Shown here in pieces: positions 40,566 to 49,977 of a stretch of 64,000 nt of DNA. Numbering within the stretch: the first letter of the stretch is position 1; each line of letters begins with the position of its first letter. Location: contig ONRC01000006.1 of NCBI GenBank assembly GCA_900320085.1, positions 36,505-100,504 of the forward strand, read 5' to 3'. The position numbers and the translations under genes were made by a program. The notes under the pieces were generated by a model, which worked only from the letters and a program-made list of their open reading frames with translations, did no database searches and was not told the DNA's origin. Origin of the DNA: an uncultured Eubacteriales bacterium (lineage in GTDB: Bacteria; Bacillota; Clostridia; Christensenellales; Aristaeellaceae).

Positions 40566-40832
40566 TTATGTCTGATTTTTTTCTATCTCTGCTTTTCCCT
40601 GATCCCACGTGGCATATTTCAGCGTGTCGCCGTCGTCGCCTCTGGCGTAGGATACGGTCAGAAACGTGTCAATCGTGGACGTGACCGGGTTCTTTCGCCC
40701 CGGCAGACGATAGGTCACTTCGTCCCCCTCCAGCGCCACCACGCGGATGTTTTTATACTGCATCGTGTCCGCAAACAGCGCTTTGACCGGACAGTCATGG
40801 TGCAGCGAATACAGCAAAAAACGGCGCACCAT
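40566..40832 (-). CDS. Small protein of unknown function downstream of the membrane protein gene
   Basis: 88 residues, no signal peptide or membrane segment. Family not recognised. The sequence begins MVRRFLLYSLHHDCPVKALF and has a beta-strand-like centre (NIRVVALEGDEVTYRLPGRKNPVTSTIDTFLTV) with a WD-like tail, suggestive of a small beta-barrel or WYL/SH3-like fold, but this is weak. It starts one base after the stop of the large membrane protein gene, with its own GGGAG, and ends before a good terminator, so it is a real co-transcribed gene. Confidence 0.6.
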   Translation of the reverse strand: MVRRFLLYSLHHDCPVKALFADTMQYKNIRVVALEGDEVTYRLPGRKNPVTSTIDTFLTVSYARGDDGDTLKYATWDQGKAEIEKNQT

Positions 40833-40833
40833 C

Positions 40834-42873
40834 TCAAACTCCCTTGGCGGAATAAATCACGATCCCGCCGTAATCGCCTTCATAAACCACCGGGAACAGC
40901 TGTCCCAGCGCGTCGTAGTCGATTTCATACCGCGCCCGCTCGTTGTTGCTGACCAGGATATAATCCACGCCGTATTTGTCCAGCACGTCCAGATTGTTTT
41001 CCGGCGCTGTATAGAAGCGGCGGATGTCGTTCTTTCGTTCGTCCGTGCGGTAGCCGTGATAGTACAGCCAGGTGTCCGGGCCGCAAACAATGTTCCGGCC
41101 CGTCAGGCTGCTGACGAAATTGATGTGCCAGTCGCAGTCCGTCAGGAACATGGCGTGCTGATCGGTGTTTTCCTCCACGAACGCAGCGGCCTCCACCGCG
41201 TCCTTGGAAAACATTTCATAATCGCTTTTCCATTCCCGGGCCACAGCCAGAACGCCCGTGGAGAAAAACAGGATGCAGCTGAGCACCGCCACCACCGGCT
41301 TGGCCCGCATGCCGTTCAGCTTTGCCAGCAGTTCAAAGCCATAGTCCGCCGCCAGTACGGCGCAGAGCATGTACCAGATATAGAACAGCTTGTTATTGTC
41401 GTAATCGTTGGGCTGGATCTGAACAAACTCAGCCACCAGGAAAATCACGAAAGCGCCGGCGGCGATGAACCGCCGCTTTTCGTTTTTCTCCAGCAGCGAC
41501 AGCAGGATCAGCAGGAAAGGCAGGCCGATATTTTTGAGATAGAACCACAGGTAGCCGTCCCGCAGGCCGCTGCCCGTGTTGTTGACCCAGTTGAAATGCC
41601 ACCGCAGGAAGCGCGTGTTGCCCACCGCCTGGCCAAACGTCCAGGTGAACAGCTGCGGCGCGGCGATGAGCACGGCGATGCCGCCATACGCCACCCAGAA
41701 CAGCAGCGCGTTTTTCAGGTGATGCCGGGCGGTGATCAGGTCGTATGCCATCCAGCCGGCGCTCATCAGGCCCAGGGCCAGGAAGCAATGGGTGTTCACC
41801 ATGGGCAGCATGCCGGCCCACAGACCCAGCACCGCGCCCTGCCGCCAATCCATCTCCCGCTTATGCCACACCGCTATGGGGCCGTCGCCGCCGTTAAGCA
41901 GCTCCATGCCCCATGGCGTTTCGGGCCTAAGCGCATCATATAACAAATAGATGCAGGGAATCACTTCGCACCAGCCGCCCAGCGTCGTGCGCTGGGGCAC
42001 CATCATGTCTACAATTACGTTGCTCCAGCGAAGGTTGTAGGTGCCAAACTCCGCGTGGTTAGCGGGCGTCTGATACCAGCCCTCCAATACGTGCTGGATG
42101 CGGGGCCACAGTCCCGCCACGCTTTGCAGCTCGTTGCTGCCGCCCGTGCCCAGCGCCGCGCCCTGCATATCCAGCAGGTAGAAAAAGCCCAGCCCCCCGT
42201 TCAGGAAAAACAGCAGCGCCGCCAGGCCCGCGGCTTTCCTGCTGTCCGCCATGCGTTCCGCTAAAATGCAGTAGCCGGAAAAAACCAGCGCCGTCATGGC
42301 GATGCCGGGAATCAGGATGGACGTACGCAAAGAACAGCCCAGCAGCATGAAGCTGGTGGACAGGGAATCCGCCAGGAAGGGATAGGCCAGCCTCTCCCCC
42401 GGCAGAATATTATAATCCGGCGGAAAGGAGGCGTTGCGAAGGCTGGAGATGATGCCCATGTGCAGCGGCAAATCGCCGTAGGTGCTTTGGCCCACGTGCA
42501 GCGTGCCGTCCGCCATGGGGCGGATGTTGTGGGTCCATTGGAGATAGCCTCCCACAACGCTCAGGGGCAGCGCCACGAAAAGCAGCAGCCTGATCAGCTG
42601 TTCATCGCGTTCGCCCCAGGCCGTCCAGGCGCTGCGGTCCCGCGTAAAGTAAGCCGCGGCAGACAGGATAATCAGCAGCGCCATCGCCGCCACGTGGGCA
42701 AGATAAGAAAACTCCCACACAAAAGCAAACAGCACGGGCAGCCACATCATCAGCGCAATGCCCAGGCACGCGCCCAGCCAGCAGCGAACCACCACCGGCT
42801 TCCGGGGAAAAAGCGAAAAGGTCATGATCATCCCGCAATGGATGTACAGCAAAAAATAAGCAACGGCCAGCAT
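40834..42873 (-). CDS. Large polytopic membrane protein, GT-C glycosyltransferase-like
   Basis: 679 residues with about 12-14 membrane segments. An exposed loop after the fourth segment contains RPMADGTLHVGQSTYGDLPLHMG and PPDYNILPGERLAYPFLADSLS, the pattern of uncharacterised GT-C-fold proteins. The C-terminal ~130 residues (EYKSDYEMFSKDAVEAAAF-like to the end) form a soluble domain that resembles the extracytoplasmic tail of such enzymes (FLTDCDWHINFVSSLTGRNIVCG). It may transfer a lipid-linked sugar; activity is inferred only from fold. ATG with GGAGG six bases upstream and its own promoter. Confidence 0.75.
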   Translation of the reverse strand: MLAVAYFLLYIHCGMIMTFSLFPRKPVVVRCWLGACLGIALMMWLPVLFAFVWEFSYLAHVAAMALLIILSAAAYFTRDRSAWTAWGERDEQLIRLLLFVALPLSVVGGYLQWTHNIRPMADGTLHVGQSTYGDLPLHMGIISSLRNASFPPDYNILPGERLAYPFLADSLSTSFMLLGCSLRTSILIPGIAMTALVFSGYCILAERMADSRKAAGLAALLFFLNGGLGFFYLLDMQGAALGTGGSNELQSVAGLWPRIQHVLEGWYQTPANHAEFGTYNLRWSNVIVDMMVPQRTTLGGWCEVIPCIYLLYDALRPETPWGMELLNGGDGPIAVWHKREMDWRQGAVLGLWAGMLPMVNTHCFLALGLMSAGWMAYDLITARHHLKNALLFWVAYGGIAVLIAAPQLFTWTFGQAVGNTRFLRWHFNWVNNTGSGLRDGYLWFYLKNIGLPFLLILLSLLEKNEKRRFIAAGAFVIFLVAEFVQIQPNDYDNNKLFYIWYMLCAVLAADYGFELLAKLNGMRAKPVVAVLSCILFFSTGVLAVAREWKSDYEMFSKDAVEAAAFVEENTDQHAMFLTDCDWHINFVSSLTGRNIVCGPDTWLYYHGYRTDERKNDIRRFYTAPENNLDVLDKYGVDYILVSNNERARYEIDYDALGQLFPVVYEGDYGGIVIYSAKGV

Positions 42874-42903
42874 AGCGACCTCCGATTCCGAGGATTCCTC
42901 TCT

Positions 42904-42932
42904 ATTGTACCCGAATTCGGCAAAAAACGCAA
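42904..42932 (-). promoter_or_regulatory. Promoter of the membrane GT-C-like gene
   Basis: Minus strand: TTGCGT (42932-42927), 17 bases, TACAAT (42909-42904), in the short gap after the ligA stop. Confidence 0.6.
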
Positions 42933-42951
42933 TGCTGCGGCAGGATTTCTG

Positions 42952-44928
42952 TCAGGCCATTTCCTCCGCCATCCGCTTCAAATCTTCCTCTGAAATCACG
43001 GGAATACCCAAGGATTGGGCCTTGGTCAGCTTGCTGCCGGCATTCTCGCCCGCCACCACGTAGGCGGTCTTTTTGCTGACCGAACCCGCCGCCACGCCGC
43101 CATGATCGCGGATGAAGGCTTCGGCCTCCTGACGGGAGAAGGTGGGCAGGGTGCCGGTGACCACCATCGTTAATCCGGTGAAGGCGCCGCCCTGCTGCTT
43201 TTGCTCGCTCTGGGGCGTCACGCCTGCCGCCAGCAGCCGGTCGATCATGCGGTTGTTTTCCGGGAAGGAGAAAAAGTCGATCACGCTCTGGGCCACGATC
43301 TCCCCCACGTCATCCATGGCGACCAGCGCTTCCATGGTCGCCTTGCGCACGTTCTCCAGCGTGCCGAAGGCGGCGGACAGATCGCGGGCCGTTCTGCGGC
43401 CGATGTTGGGAATGCCGATGGCCAGCAGGAAGCGGGACAGGGGGCAGTGCTTACTGTCCTCCAGGGCGTTGACCAGGTTCTGGGCGCGCTTGTCCTGGAA
43501 GCCGTCCAGCGCCTGCAATTGATCCACTGTGAGGGAATACAGGTCGGCGGGGTCCCGGACGTTCAGGGTGTCGTACAGCAGTCCGGCGGTTTTTTCGGAG
43601 AATCCGGTAATATCCATGGCTTCGCGGGAGGCGAAGTGAGCCAGCCGCGCCACCGCCTGGGGACGGCAGGTTTCCCGGTTCAGGCAGTAGAGATGCGCTC
43701 CGCGCCAGGTAAGGGGTTGGCCGCAGGCAGGGCAGACCGTGGGCGTTTCGATGGGTGTGCCGATAATGCCGTCCTCCACGCTGCCCAGGATTTCGGGAAT
43801 CACGTCGTTGGAACGGCGAATCCACACCGTGCAGCCCAGGGTCAGCTTCTTGCGCTGAATGTCCCCGGCGTTGTTGAGGGTCGCTTTCTTCACCGTGACC
43901 CCGGCGAAGTCCACCGGCGACACGTGGGCCAGGGGCGTCAGCTTGCCCGTGCGGCCCAGCTCCCAGGTGACCTTTTCCAGGGTGGCGGTGTTTTCCTCGG
44001 CGGCGAATTTGTACGCCACCGCCCAGCGGGGGAACTTGTCGGTGAAGCCCATCATGGTTCGCGTTTGCTGATCCATCACCTTGATGACCGCCCCGTCGAT
44101 GAGGAAATCCAGATTGGGCCGCTGCTCCTCGATGGCGCGGATGAGGCCGATGACCCCCTCCCGGCTGTCCGACGTTTCAAAGTAGGGGCTGATGGGGAAG
44201 CCCTGCTCCTTGATGAACTCCACCATGCCCACCTGATCATGATAAGGCGGGTTGTCAATGGTGCCCACCTGGTAGAAAAAGGCGGACAGGTTGCGGCTGG
44301 CGGTCACGGCGGGGTCCAGATTGCGCAGGGCCCCGGCGGCGGCGTTGCGGGCGTTTTTCAGGGGCTCGGCGGCGGTTTTGTTGTACGCCTCCAAAGCGCT
44401 CAGGCGCATGATGCATTCGCCCTGCACCTCGATCCTGCCCTTCCACGGAATGGATAGCGGCACGCCCCGCACCGTCCGGGCCTGGGGCAGGATGGCTTCC
44501 CCCACCTCGCCGTCGCCCCGGGTGGCGGCCTGGGTCAGGAGGCCGTCCTCATAGGTCAGGTTCAGGGTCAGCCCGTCGAACTTGTATTCCACGCCGTAGC
44601 GCAGCGGCGGCAGTGTCCCGTCCTGGGCCCACAGCTTTTCTGTCCGGTCGAACCAGGCGTTCAGTTCGTCTTCGCTCTGGGCCTTGTCCATGCTCCACAG
44701 TCGGGTGATATGCCGGTGCTGGGTGAATGCGGCCAGCGGCGCGCCGCCCACCCGATGGGTCGGGGAGTCCGGCAGCACCGTGCCCGTTTCCTTTTCCATG
44801 GCCAAAAGCTGGTTGTACAGCCCATCCCACTCCGCGTCGGAGATGCTGGGGTTGTCCAGCACATAGTATTCATGGGCGGTCCTGTTCAGGTAATCCACCA
44901 GGGAACGCATATCGGAAAACTGTTTCAC
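42952..44928 (-). CDS. ligA: NAD-dependent DNA ligase LigA
   Basis: 658 residues. Seals nicks in replication and repair. Domain order is complete: Ia domain (YYVLDNPSISDAEWD), adenylation domain with Lys116 in EYKFDG, OB fold (LGRTGKLTPLAHVSPV), Cys4 zinc finger (CPACGQPLTWRGAHLYCLNRETC), helix-hairpin-helix repeats and a C-terminal BRCT domain (GLTMVVTGTLPTFSR). The start is GTG with AGGAGG upstream. 63 bases after the beta-mannosidase gene. Confidence 0.97.
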   Translation of the reverse strand: MKQFSDMRSLVDYLNRTAHEYYVLDNPSISDAEWDGLYNQLLAMEKETGTVLPDSPTHRVGGAPLAAFTQHRHITRLWSMDKAQSEDELNAWFDRTEKLWAQDGTLPPLRYGVEYKFDGLTLNLTYEDGLLTQAATRGDGEVGEAILPQARTVRGVPLSIPWKGRIEVQGECIMRLSALEAYNKTAAEPLKNARNAAAGALRNLDPAVTASRNLSAFFYQVGTIDNPPYHDQVGMVEFIKEQGFPISPYFETSDSREGVIGLIRAIEEQRPNLDFLIDGAVIKVMDQQTRTMMGFTDKFPRWAVAYKFAAEENTATLEKVTWELGRTGKLTPLAHVSPVDFAGVTVKKATLNNAGDIQRKKLTLGCTVWIRRSNDVIPEILGSVEDGIIGTPIETPTVCPACGQPLTWRGAHLYCLNRETCRPQAVARLAHFASREAMDITGFSEKTAGLLYDTLNVRDPADLYSLTVDQLQALDGFQDKRAQNLVNALEDSKHCPLSRFLLAIGIPNIGRRTARDLSAAFGTLENVRKATMEALVAMDDVGEIVAQSVIDFFSFPENNRMIDRLLAAGVTPQSEQKQQGGAFTGLTMVVTGTLPTFSRQEAEAFIRDHGGVAAGSVSKKTAYVVAGENAGSKLTKAQSLGIPVISEEDLKRMAEEMA

Positions 44929-44991
44929 GGCCTAAAAGCCTCCTGGATAAGATTTCTGTCCGATTTTCGGGTTGCTCATCAACGGCGGCAA

Positions 44992-47418
44992 TCAATAATG
45001 CGCAATCTTGAGCTGAGTCCGCAATTCCTCCGCGCTGATATGGGACAGCGTACCCTTGCGGGGAAGTGTGACTGTGACAGCCTGATTGCCATGAATATCG
45101 AACCAGTTGTCGGAGAACACCGCGTCGTGCTCCCGCAGGGACAGGCAAACGCTCTTGGTATAGCAGGAGGCGGTAAACCGCAGGATGAAAGCGTCGTCCG
45201 TTTCGCTGATGCCGCAATCAACTTGGGGCACGATGAAGTCGAACCCCTTGGGCCGCACGAACAGGGTGGTGCCCGCGCTGAGGGTTTCGCCGTCCCGGAT
45301 GAGCGCGTACTCGATATACTTTGTGCGCTTGTCCCGCATCGTGACCACATCCGCGGACAGGTCGAGCTTCAGGCATTCCATGGCGGTCAGGGCGGGGACA
45401 GATACCTTGGCGGTGAACTCCCGCAGCACATTGGCCTGGTTGTCCCGCAGGCGGCAAATGAGGGAAGCGCGGACTTCCTCCCGCGTGTCATTGGTCACGT
45501 GCAAAACAGGACGGATGGGGTCAGTGTCGTCGCAGCTCAGCAGCACCGGCGCGTAGAACCGGCGGGCGGCGTAGTGCAGGCCCTTCCAGCGGCCGAAGTA
45601 ATCAATGCTACTCCAGGAGATGACCGGGTTGGAGTCGTTCACCTGCCAGTAGGCCGAGCCCATGCAGCGGCCCCGGGCGCGGCGCATGTGCTCCACGTTG
45701 GAGCGGATACAGTCCGCCTGGACGAGCTGAGAGCAGTAGATCAGGCGTTCAAAATCATAGGGATAGTTGACCATCTGGGCCAGGTAATACATCACCTTTT
45801 CGTTGCCCTGGGTGCATTTCTGGTGGGCCTCCATCACGTGGCTGCACAGCTCCAGGTCCTTTTCCTCCGCGAAGGTGCGGACGGTCTTGATGACCGGCAG
45901 GCTTTCAAAGCCGTATTCGGAACAGAAACGGTAATAGAATTCCCGGAAGGCCTCGATGGGCTTGAAGTTGTGCCACACGGCCCAATAGTGCATATCGCCC
46001 GCCCGGTTGGAGGAGGAATCCTTGAACCCGCCGCCGGAGGAGGGAGAGGAAGGCCAATAGAAGGTTTCCGGGGCCAGGGTATGGACGGTTTCCGGGATGA
46101 TGCCCTCAAACAGCTTCAGGTAGTCCGCCTTTGCCTCCGGGTCGTCGGGAATGCCCCAGGCTTCCCAGGCGGATTCGATTTCGTTGTTGCCGCAGATCAG
46201 GCCCAGGCTGGCGTGATTGCGCAGGCGCAGCACGTTGTCGATGATTTCGGCGCGGATGGTTTTTTCCAATGCCGGGGTCAGCCGGTACGCGGAGCAGGCG
46301 AACATGCAGTCCTGCCACACGATCAGGCCGTTTTCGTCACACCAATCGTAAAATTCATCATCGGGATAGATGCCGCCGCCCCAGACGCGGATAAAGTTGT
46401 AGTTGGCGGCCTTGCAGTCCTCCAGCAGCTGACGGGAGCGTTCCTTCGTGGCGCGGGGCAGGATCTGATCCTCCGGGATATAATTCGCGCCCATGGCGAA
46501 CACCTTGATCCCGTTGTTGATAAAGCAGAATTCCTCGCCCCACTCGTCCTTGTCCTGGGAGACGGACAGGGTGCGCAGACCCACGCGGCGGGTGAAGGTA
46601 TCGACGGTTTCGTCCTGGTTCATCAGAACCGTTTCGCAGGTGTACAGCGGCTGTTCGCCCAGCCCCCGCACCCACCAGAGCTGGGGCTGCTGGATAATGA
46701 TTTCCGCTTTGCCGTCCTGGATTAGCGCTTCAAACTGCTCTCCGTCCGGCGCGGTGACGCGGAACAGGGCGGTCAGGCCCTCCGTCCAGGTTTCGATGTC
46801 CGCGTCACAGGTGAGGGTCACGCGGCCGTTTTCATGACGCTGACCATAATAGGCCGAAAGCACGCGCCCCCCGTCAAAGCTCATCAGATGCACGGGCCGC
46901 CAGATACCTGCGTCCGGCAGCATGGGGCCCCAGTCCCAGCCGAACATATAATGGGCTTTGCGCAGATGGGGATAGCCCGCCATGGTGGAATCCACGCCCC
47001 AGATCGGGCGTTTTTTCTGCATATCCGCGATGTAGCGGTTGGGGGAAGCCAGCTCCACGCGCAGCAGGTTGCCTTCGGAACGGACGAGTCCGGTCACGTC
47101 GTATTCCCAGACACGGTGCATGTTGTCCGTTTCGCCCAGCAGCGTGCCGTTCAAAAACACCTTCCCCAGCGTGTCGATGCCCTCGAACCGCAGAATCAGC
47201 CGCTCGGCAGGACGCGTTGGTATCGGTGCGTCGAATGATGTTTCAAAGGCAAAATCCCGGTCGCAGACAGCGGTCGCGGCCCACTGATTTTCACCGACAT
47301 AAGGATCGGCAATCGCCCCGGCATTGATCAGGGTGTCATATACGGAACAGGGCACCCGGCAGGGAAAACGCTTCCCGCCGTCCACCATCGTCCATCCATC
47401 ATGAAGCAGTATATCCAA
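44992..47418 (-). CDS. Glycoside hydrolase family 2 beta-mannosidase
   Basis: 808 residues. Cleaves terminal beta-mannose from oligosaccharides in the cytoplasm (no signal peptide). N-terminal sugar-binding domain (LILRFEGIDTLGKVFLNGTLLGETDN), Ig-like domain, then a TIM barrel with acid/base Glu413 in CGNNEIESAW and nucleophile Glu501 in SEYGFESLP. RVWGGGIYPDDEFYDWCDENG and MGSAYWQVND are typical of the mannosidase subgroup. A TTG start (47418) behind GAGGAAAGAAGG is preferred: the more upstream ATG (47475) lies in the promoter -10. It may use sugars imported by transporters like the one at 33-37 kb. Confidence 0.93.
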   Translation of the reverse strand: MDILLHDGWTMVDGGKRFPCRVPCSVYDTLINAGAIADPYVGENQWAATAVCDRDFAFETSFDAPIPTRPAERLILRFEGIDTLGKVFLNGTLLGETDNMHRVWEYDVTGLVRSEGNLLRVELASPNRYIADMQKKRPIWGVDSTMAGYPHLRKAHYMFGWDWGPMLPDAGIWRPVHLMSFDGGRVLSAYYGQRHENGRVTLTCDADIETWTEGLTALFRVTAPDGEQFEALIQDGKAEIIIQQPQLWWVRGLGEQPLYTCETVLMNQDETVDTFTRRVGLRTLSVSQDKDEWGEEFCFINNGIKVFAMGANYIPEDQILPRATKERSRQLLEDCKAANYNFIRVWGGGIYPDDEFYDWCDENGLIVWQDCMFACSAYRLTPALEKTIRAEIIDNVLRLRNHASLGLICGNNEIESAWEAWGIPDDPEAKADYLKLFEGIIPETVHTLAPETFYWPSSPSSGGGFKDSSSNRAGDMHYWAVWHNFKPIEAFREFYYRFCSEYGFESLPVIKTVRTFAEEKDLELCSHVMEAHQKCTQGNEKVMYYLAQMVNYPYDFERLIYCSQLVQADCIRSNVEHMRRARGRCMGSAYWQVNDSNPVISWSSIDYFGRWKGLHYAARRFYAPVLLSCDDTDPIRPVLHVTNDTREEVRASLICRLRDNQANVLREFTAKVSVPALTAMECLKLDLSADVVTMRDKRTKYIEYALIRDGETLSAGTTLFVRPKGFDFIVPQVDCGISETDDAFILRFTASCYTKSVCLSLREHDAVFSDNWFDIHGNQAVTVTLPRKGTLSHISAEELRTQLKIAHY

Positions 47419-47473
47419 ACCAATCAGCCTTCTTTCCTCTTTTCTGTGTGCGGCCCCTCCTATTAACCTGTTC

Positions 47474-47502
47474 ATTATAGGCGATAAAACGATTCATGAG
47501 AA
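47474..47502 (-). promoter_or_regulatory. Promoter of the beta-mannosidase gene
   Basis: Minus strand: TTCTCA (47502-47497), 17 bases, TATAAT (47479-47474). The -10 overlaps the upstream in-frame ATG, so that ATG is not transcribed from here. Confidence 0.6.
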
Positions 47503-47586
47503 TGTTAAATAAGGAACCAAATTCGACATGAATAAAACGGATACACCTGCTTTCGGAGGACTTGAAAAATCTTTCTGCTCCAGCTA

Positions 47587-47615
47587 TTGACGGCGGCAGA
47601 GAGGAATTATATAAT
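47587..47615 (+). promoter_or_regulatory. Promoter of the pyrophosphatase gene
   Basis: TTGACG (47587-47592), 17 bases, TATAAT (47610-47615), giving a ~70-base leader before ATG 47695. Confidence 0.75.
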
Positions 47616-47694
47616 AGGAAATAAAAAGGGGCTTGAAAGCAGAGGCTTTCGGGGCTCCTGTATATTACATTTACAGAATGGGAGGGTACCCCTT

Positions 47695-49845
47695 ATGTCC
47701 GTGGTTTGGTACATTCTGGTGCTGTGCGTGGTCGCCGCGGCTATCGCGTATGTGGTGTACAACTACCAGCGCATCCGCAAAATGCCGGAAGGCACCGCCG
47801 AAATGGCGGAAATGGCCGGGATCATCCGTTCCGGCGCGAACACCTTCATGAAAACCGAATACCGCACCATCATCATCGTGGTGATCCTGCTGGCGGCGGT
47901 GTTCAGCCTGTTTGTTGAAAAGACCAGCGGCATCACGTTCCTCTTCGGCGCGCTGATGAGCTCCTGCGCCTGCGTGGTGGGCATGCGGTCCGCTACCTAC
48001 GCCAACGTGCGCACCGCCAACAAGGCCCGCGAAAACCTTTCCATCGGCGAAACCGTGAAGGTCGCCCTCTGCGGCGGCTCCATCTCCGGCCTGTGCGTGC
48101 AGGGCCTGGGGTTGCTGGGCCTGGTGGCCGTGCTGCTGATCTTTGGCAACGTGCGCCATGACGTGACCGGCGGCGGCTACATCACCTCCCTGGCGGGCGT
48201 GAACCCCACCATCATGCGCATTTCCACCTACTCCCTGGGCTGCTCCCTGGTCGCCATGTTCAACCGCGTGGCAGGCGGCAACTACACCAAGGCCGCCGAC
48301 ATCTCCGCCGATATCCTGGCGAAGGTGCGCAACGACCTGCCCGAGGACGACAGCCGCGTGCCCAACGTCATTGCCGACTTCATCGGCGACAACGTGAACG
48401 ACATCGCCGGTAACTGCTCTGACCTGCTGGAGTCCTTCGTGGCTACCATCTCCGCTTCCCTGATGATCGCCGTGATCCTGTTCCAGCAGTATGAAGCCCA
48501 CTTTGCTGAGAGCAAGGCCACGCTGGAAGGCGTGTTCAACGGCACCATCCTGTTCCCCGTCCTGCTGGCGGGCGTTGGCCTGCTCAGCTGCCTGCTGGGC
48601 CTGTTCTACGCCGACCGCAAGAAGATGAGCGACAATCCTTCCCGCGAGCTGAACCTGGCCACCTGGATCTCCGCCGGCCTGACCATCGTGCTGGGCTTCG
48701 TGGTCACGGCGATTTCCTTCGCCGGCGCCGACGGCGCTGCCCTCAAGGAAGTGTACGGCTGGGCGGCTGGCTGGGTGTCTCCCTGGATCTGCGCCGTGCT
48801 GGGCATCCTGAGCGGCGTGGCCATCGGCTCCATCACCGAATACTACACCTCCACCGACTATAAGCCCACCCGCAAGCTGGCTGAAATGGCTCCCGAAGGG
48901 GAAGCCTTCGTGGTCACCAAGGGCGACGCCGTAGGCTCCCGCAGCGTGCTGCTGCCCGTGCTGGTGATCGGTATCGCGCTGTTTGTGTCCGGCAAGCTGG
49001 CGGGCATCTATGGCGTTGCCACCGCCGCCCTGGGCATGCTGGCCTTCGTAGGCGCGACCGTGTCCATCGACGCCTTCGGCCCCATCGCGGACAACGCGGG
49101 CGGCCTGGCCGAGAGCTGCCACCTGGATGCCAATGTGCGCGTCATCACCGATAAGCTGGACGCCGTGGGCAACACCACTGCCGCCGTGGGCAAGGGCTTT
49201 GCCATCGGGTCCGCCGCGTTTGCCACCGTGTCCCTGATCGTTTCCTACGTGGGCAACTACTCCGCTGAAATGACCCTGAACATCGCCTCCTTCGTGGTCG
49301 TGGCCGGCGCTATCATCGGCGGCGCGCTGGTGGAATACTTCTCCGCCATGCTGACCGACAACACCATCGAATCCGCCAAGCTGATGGCCGACGAGGGCGA
49401 TAAGCAGCTGACCCCCGAAGTGCTGGCCGGTGAAAAGACCCCCGACTACAACCGCATGATCCAGCTGGCCGCCAAGCAGGCCCTGAAAAAGATGCTGGTG
49501 CCCTCCGTGCTGGCCATGGTCATTCCCGTCATCGGCGGTTTCCTGTTCGGCGTGGACTTCGTCGGCGGCCTGCTGATCGGCGCGACCATCGTGGCCATCC
49601 CCCGCGCCATCTTCATGGGCAACTCCGGCGGCGCCTTCGACAACGCCAAGAAGTACATCGAATCCGGCGCGCTGGAAGGTCACGGCAAGGGCTCTGCCGC
49701 CCATAAAGCCGCCGTTACCGGCGACACCGTGGGCGACACCCGTAAGGACGTTGTGGGCGTGGCGCTGGACATCTTCATCAAGACCATGTCCACCGTCGCC
49801 AACACCCTGGTCAGCGTGTTCCGCAACATCACCCTGATTCGGTAA
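47695..49845 (+). CDS. hppA: K+-dependent membrane-bound ion-pumping pyrophosphatase
   Basis: 716 residues with ~16 membrane segments. Hydrolyses PPi to pump H+ or Na+ out of the cell. Substrate-site motifs include KAADISADILAKVRNDLPEDD, NVIADFIGDNVNDIAG and DNAGGLAE. At the K+ signature it reads GNTTAAVGKGF (from residue ~492): Ala and Gly at the two diagnostic positions mark the K+-dependent class, to which all known Na+ pumps and some H+ pumps belong. Codon bias is strong (high expression). Start ATG 47695 behind GGGAGGG. A terminator follows. Confidence 0.95.
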   Translation: MSVVWYILVLCVVAAAIAYVVYNYQRIRKMPEGTAEMAEMAGIIRSGANTFMKTEYRTIIIVVILLAAVFSLFVEKTSGITFLFGALMSSCACVVGMRSATYANVRTANKARENLSIGETVKVALCGGSISGLCVQGLGLLGLVAVLLIFGNVRHDVTGGGYITSLAGVNPTIMRISTYSLGCSLVAMFNRVAGGNYTKAADISADILAKVRNDLPEDDSRVPNVIADFIGDNVNDIAGNCSDLLESFVATISASLMIAVILFQQYEAHFAESKATLEGVFNGTILFPVLLAGVGLLSCLLGLFYADRKKMSDNPSRELNLATWISAGLTIVLGFVVTAISFAGADGAALKEVYGWAAGWVSPWICAVLGILSGVAIGSITEYYTSTDYKPTRKLAEMAPEGEAFVVTKGDAVGSRSVLLPVLVIGIALFVSGKLAGIYGVATAALGMLAFVGATVSIDAFGPIADNAGGLAESCHLDANVRVITDKLDAVGNTTAAVGKGFAIGSAAFATVSLIVSYVGNYSAEMTLNIASFVVVAGAIIGGALVEYFSAMLTDNTIESAKLMADEGDKQLTPEVLAGEKTPDYNRMIQLAAKQALKKMLVPSVLAMVIPVIGGFLFGVDFVGGLLIGATIVAIPRAIFMGNSGGAFDNAKKYIESGALEGHGKGSAAHKAAVTGDTVGDTRKDVVGVALDIFIKTMSTVANTLVSVFRNITLIR

Positions 49846-49870
49846 TCGGGTTTCCGAAATAGAAACAATG

Positions 49871-49909
49871 CCCCCGGAAGGAGCGTTCCTCTTTCCGGGG
49901 GATATTTTT
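49871..49909 (+). terminator. Terminator of hppA
   Basis: CCCCCGGAA (49871-49879) pairs with TTCCGGGGG (49893-49901), followed by ATATTTTT. Confidence 0.9.
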
Positions 49910-49915
49910 GTACAT

Positions 49916-49955
49916 AAAAACCGGCGCGCCTTTCATGGAGAAAGACGGGCCGGTT
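49916..49955 (-). terminator. Terminator of pfp
   Basis: Minus strand: AACCGGC/GCCGGTT outer stem (49955-49949 and 49925-49919) with an inner CTTTC/GAAAG stem, followed by five Ts (49920-49916). Confidence 0.75.
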
Positions 49956-49977
49956 GCTTGATGCGCTTTGGCGAAAA

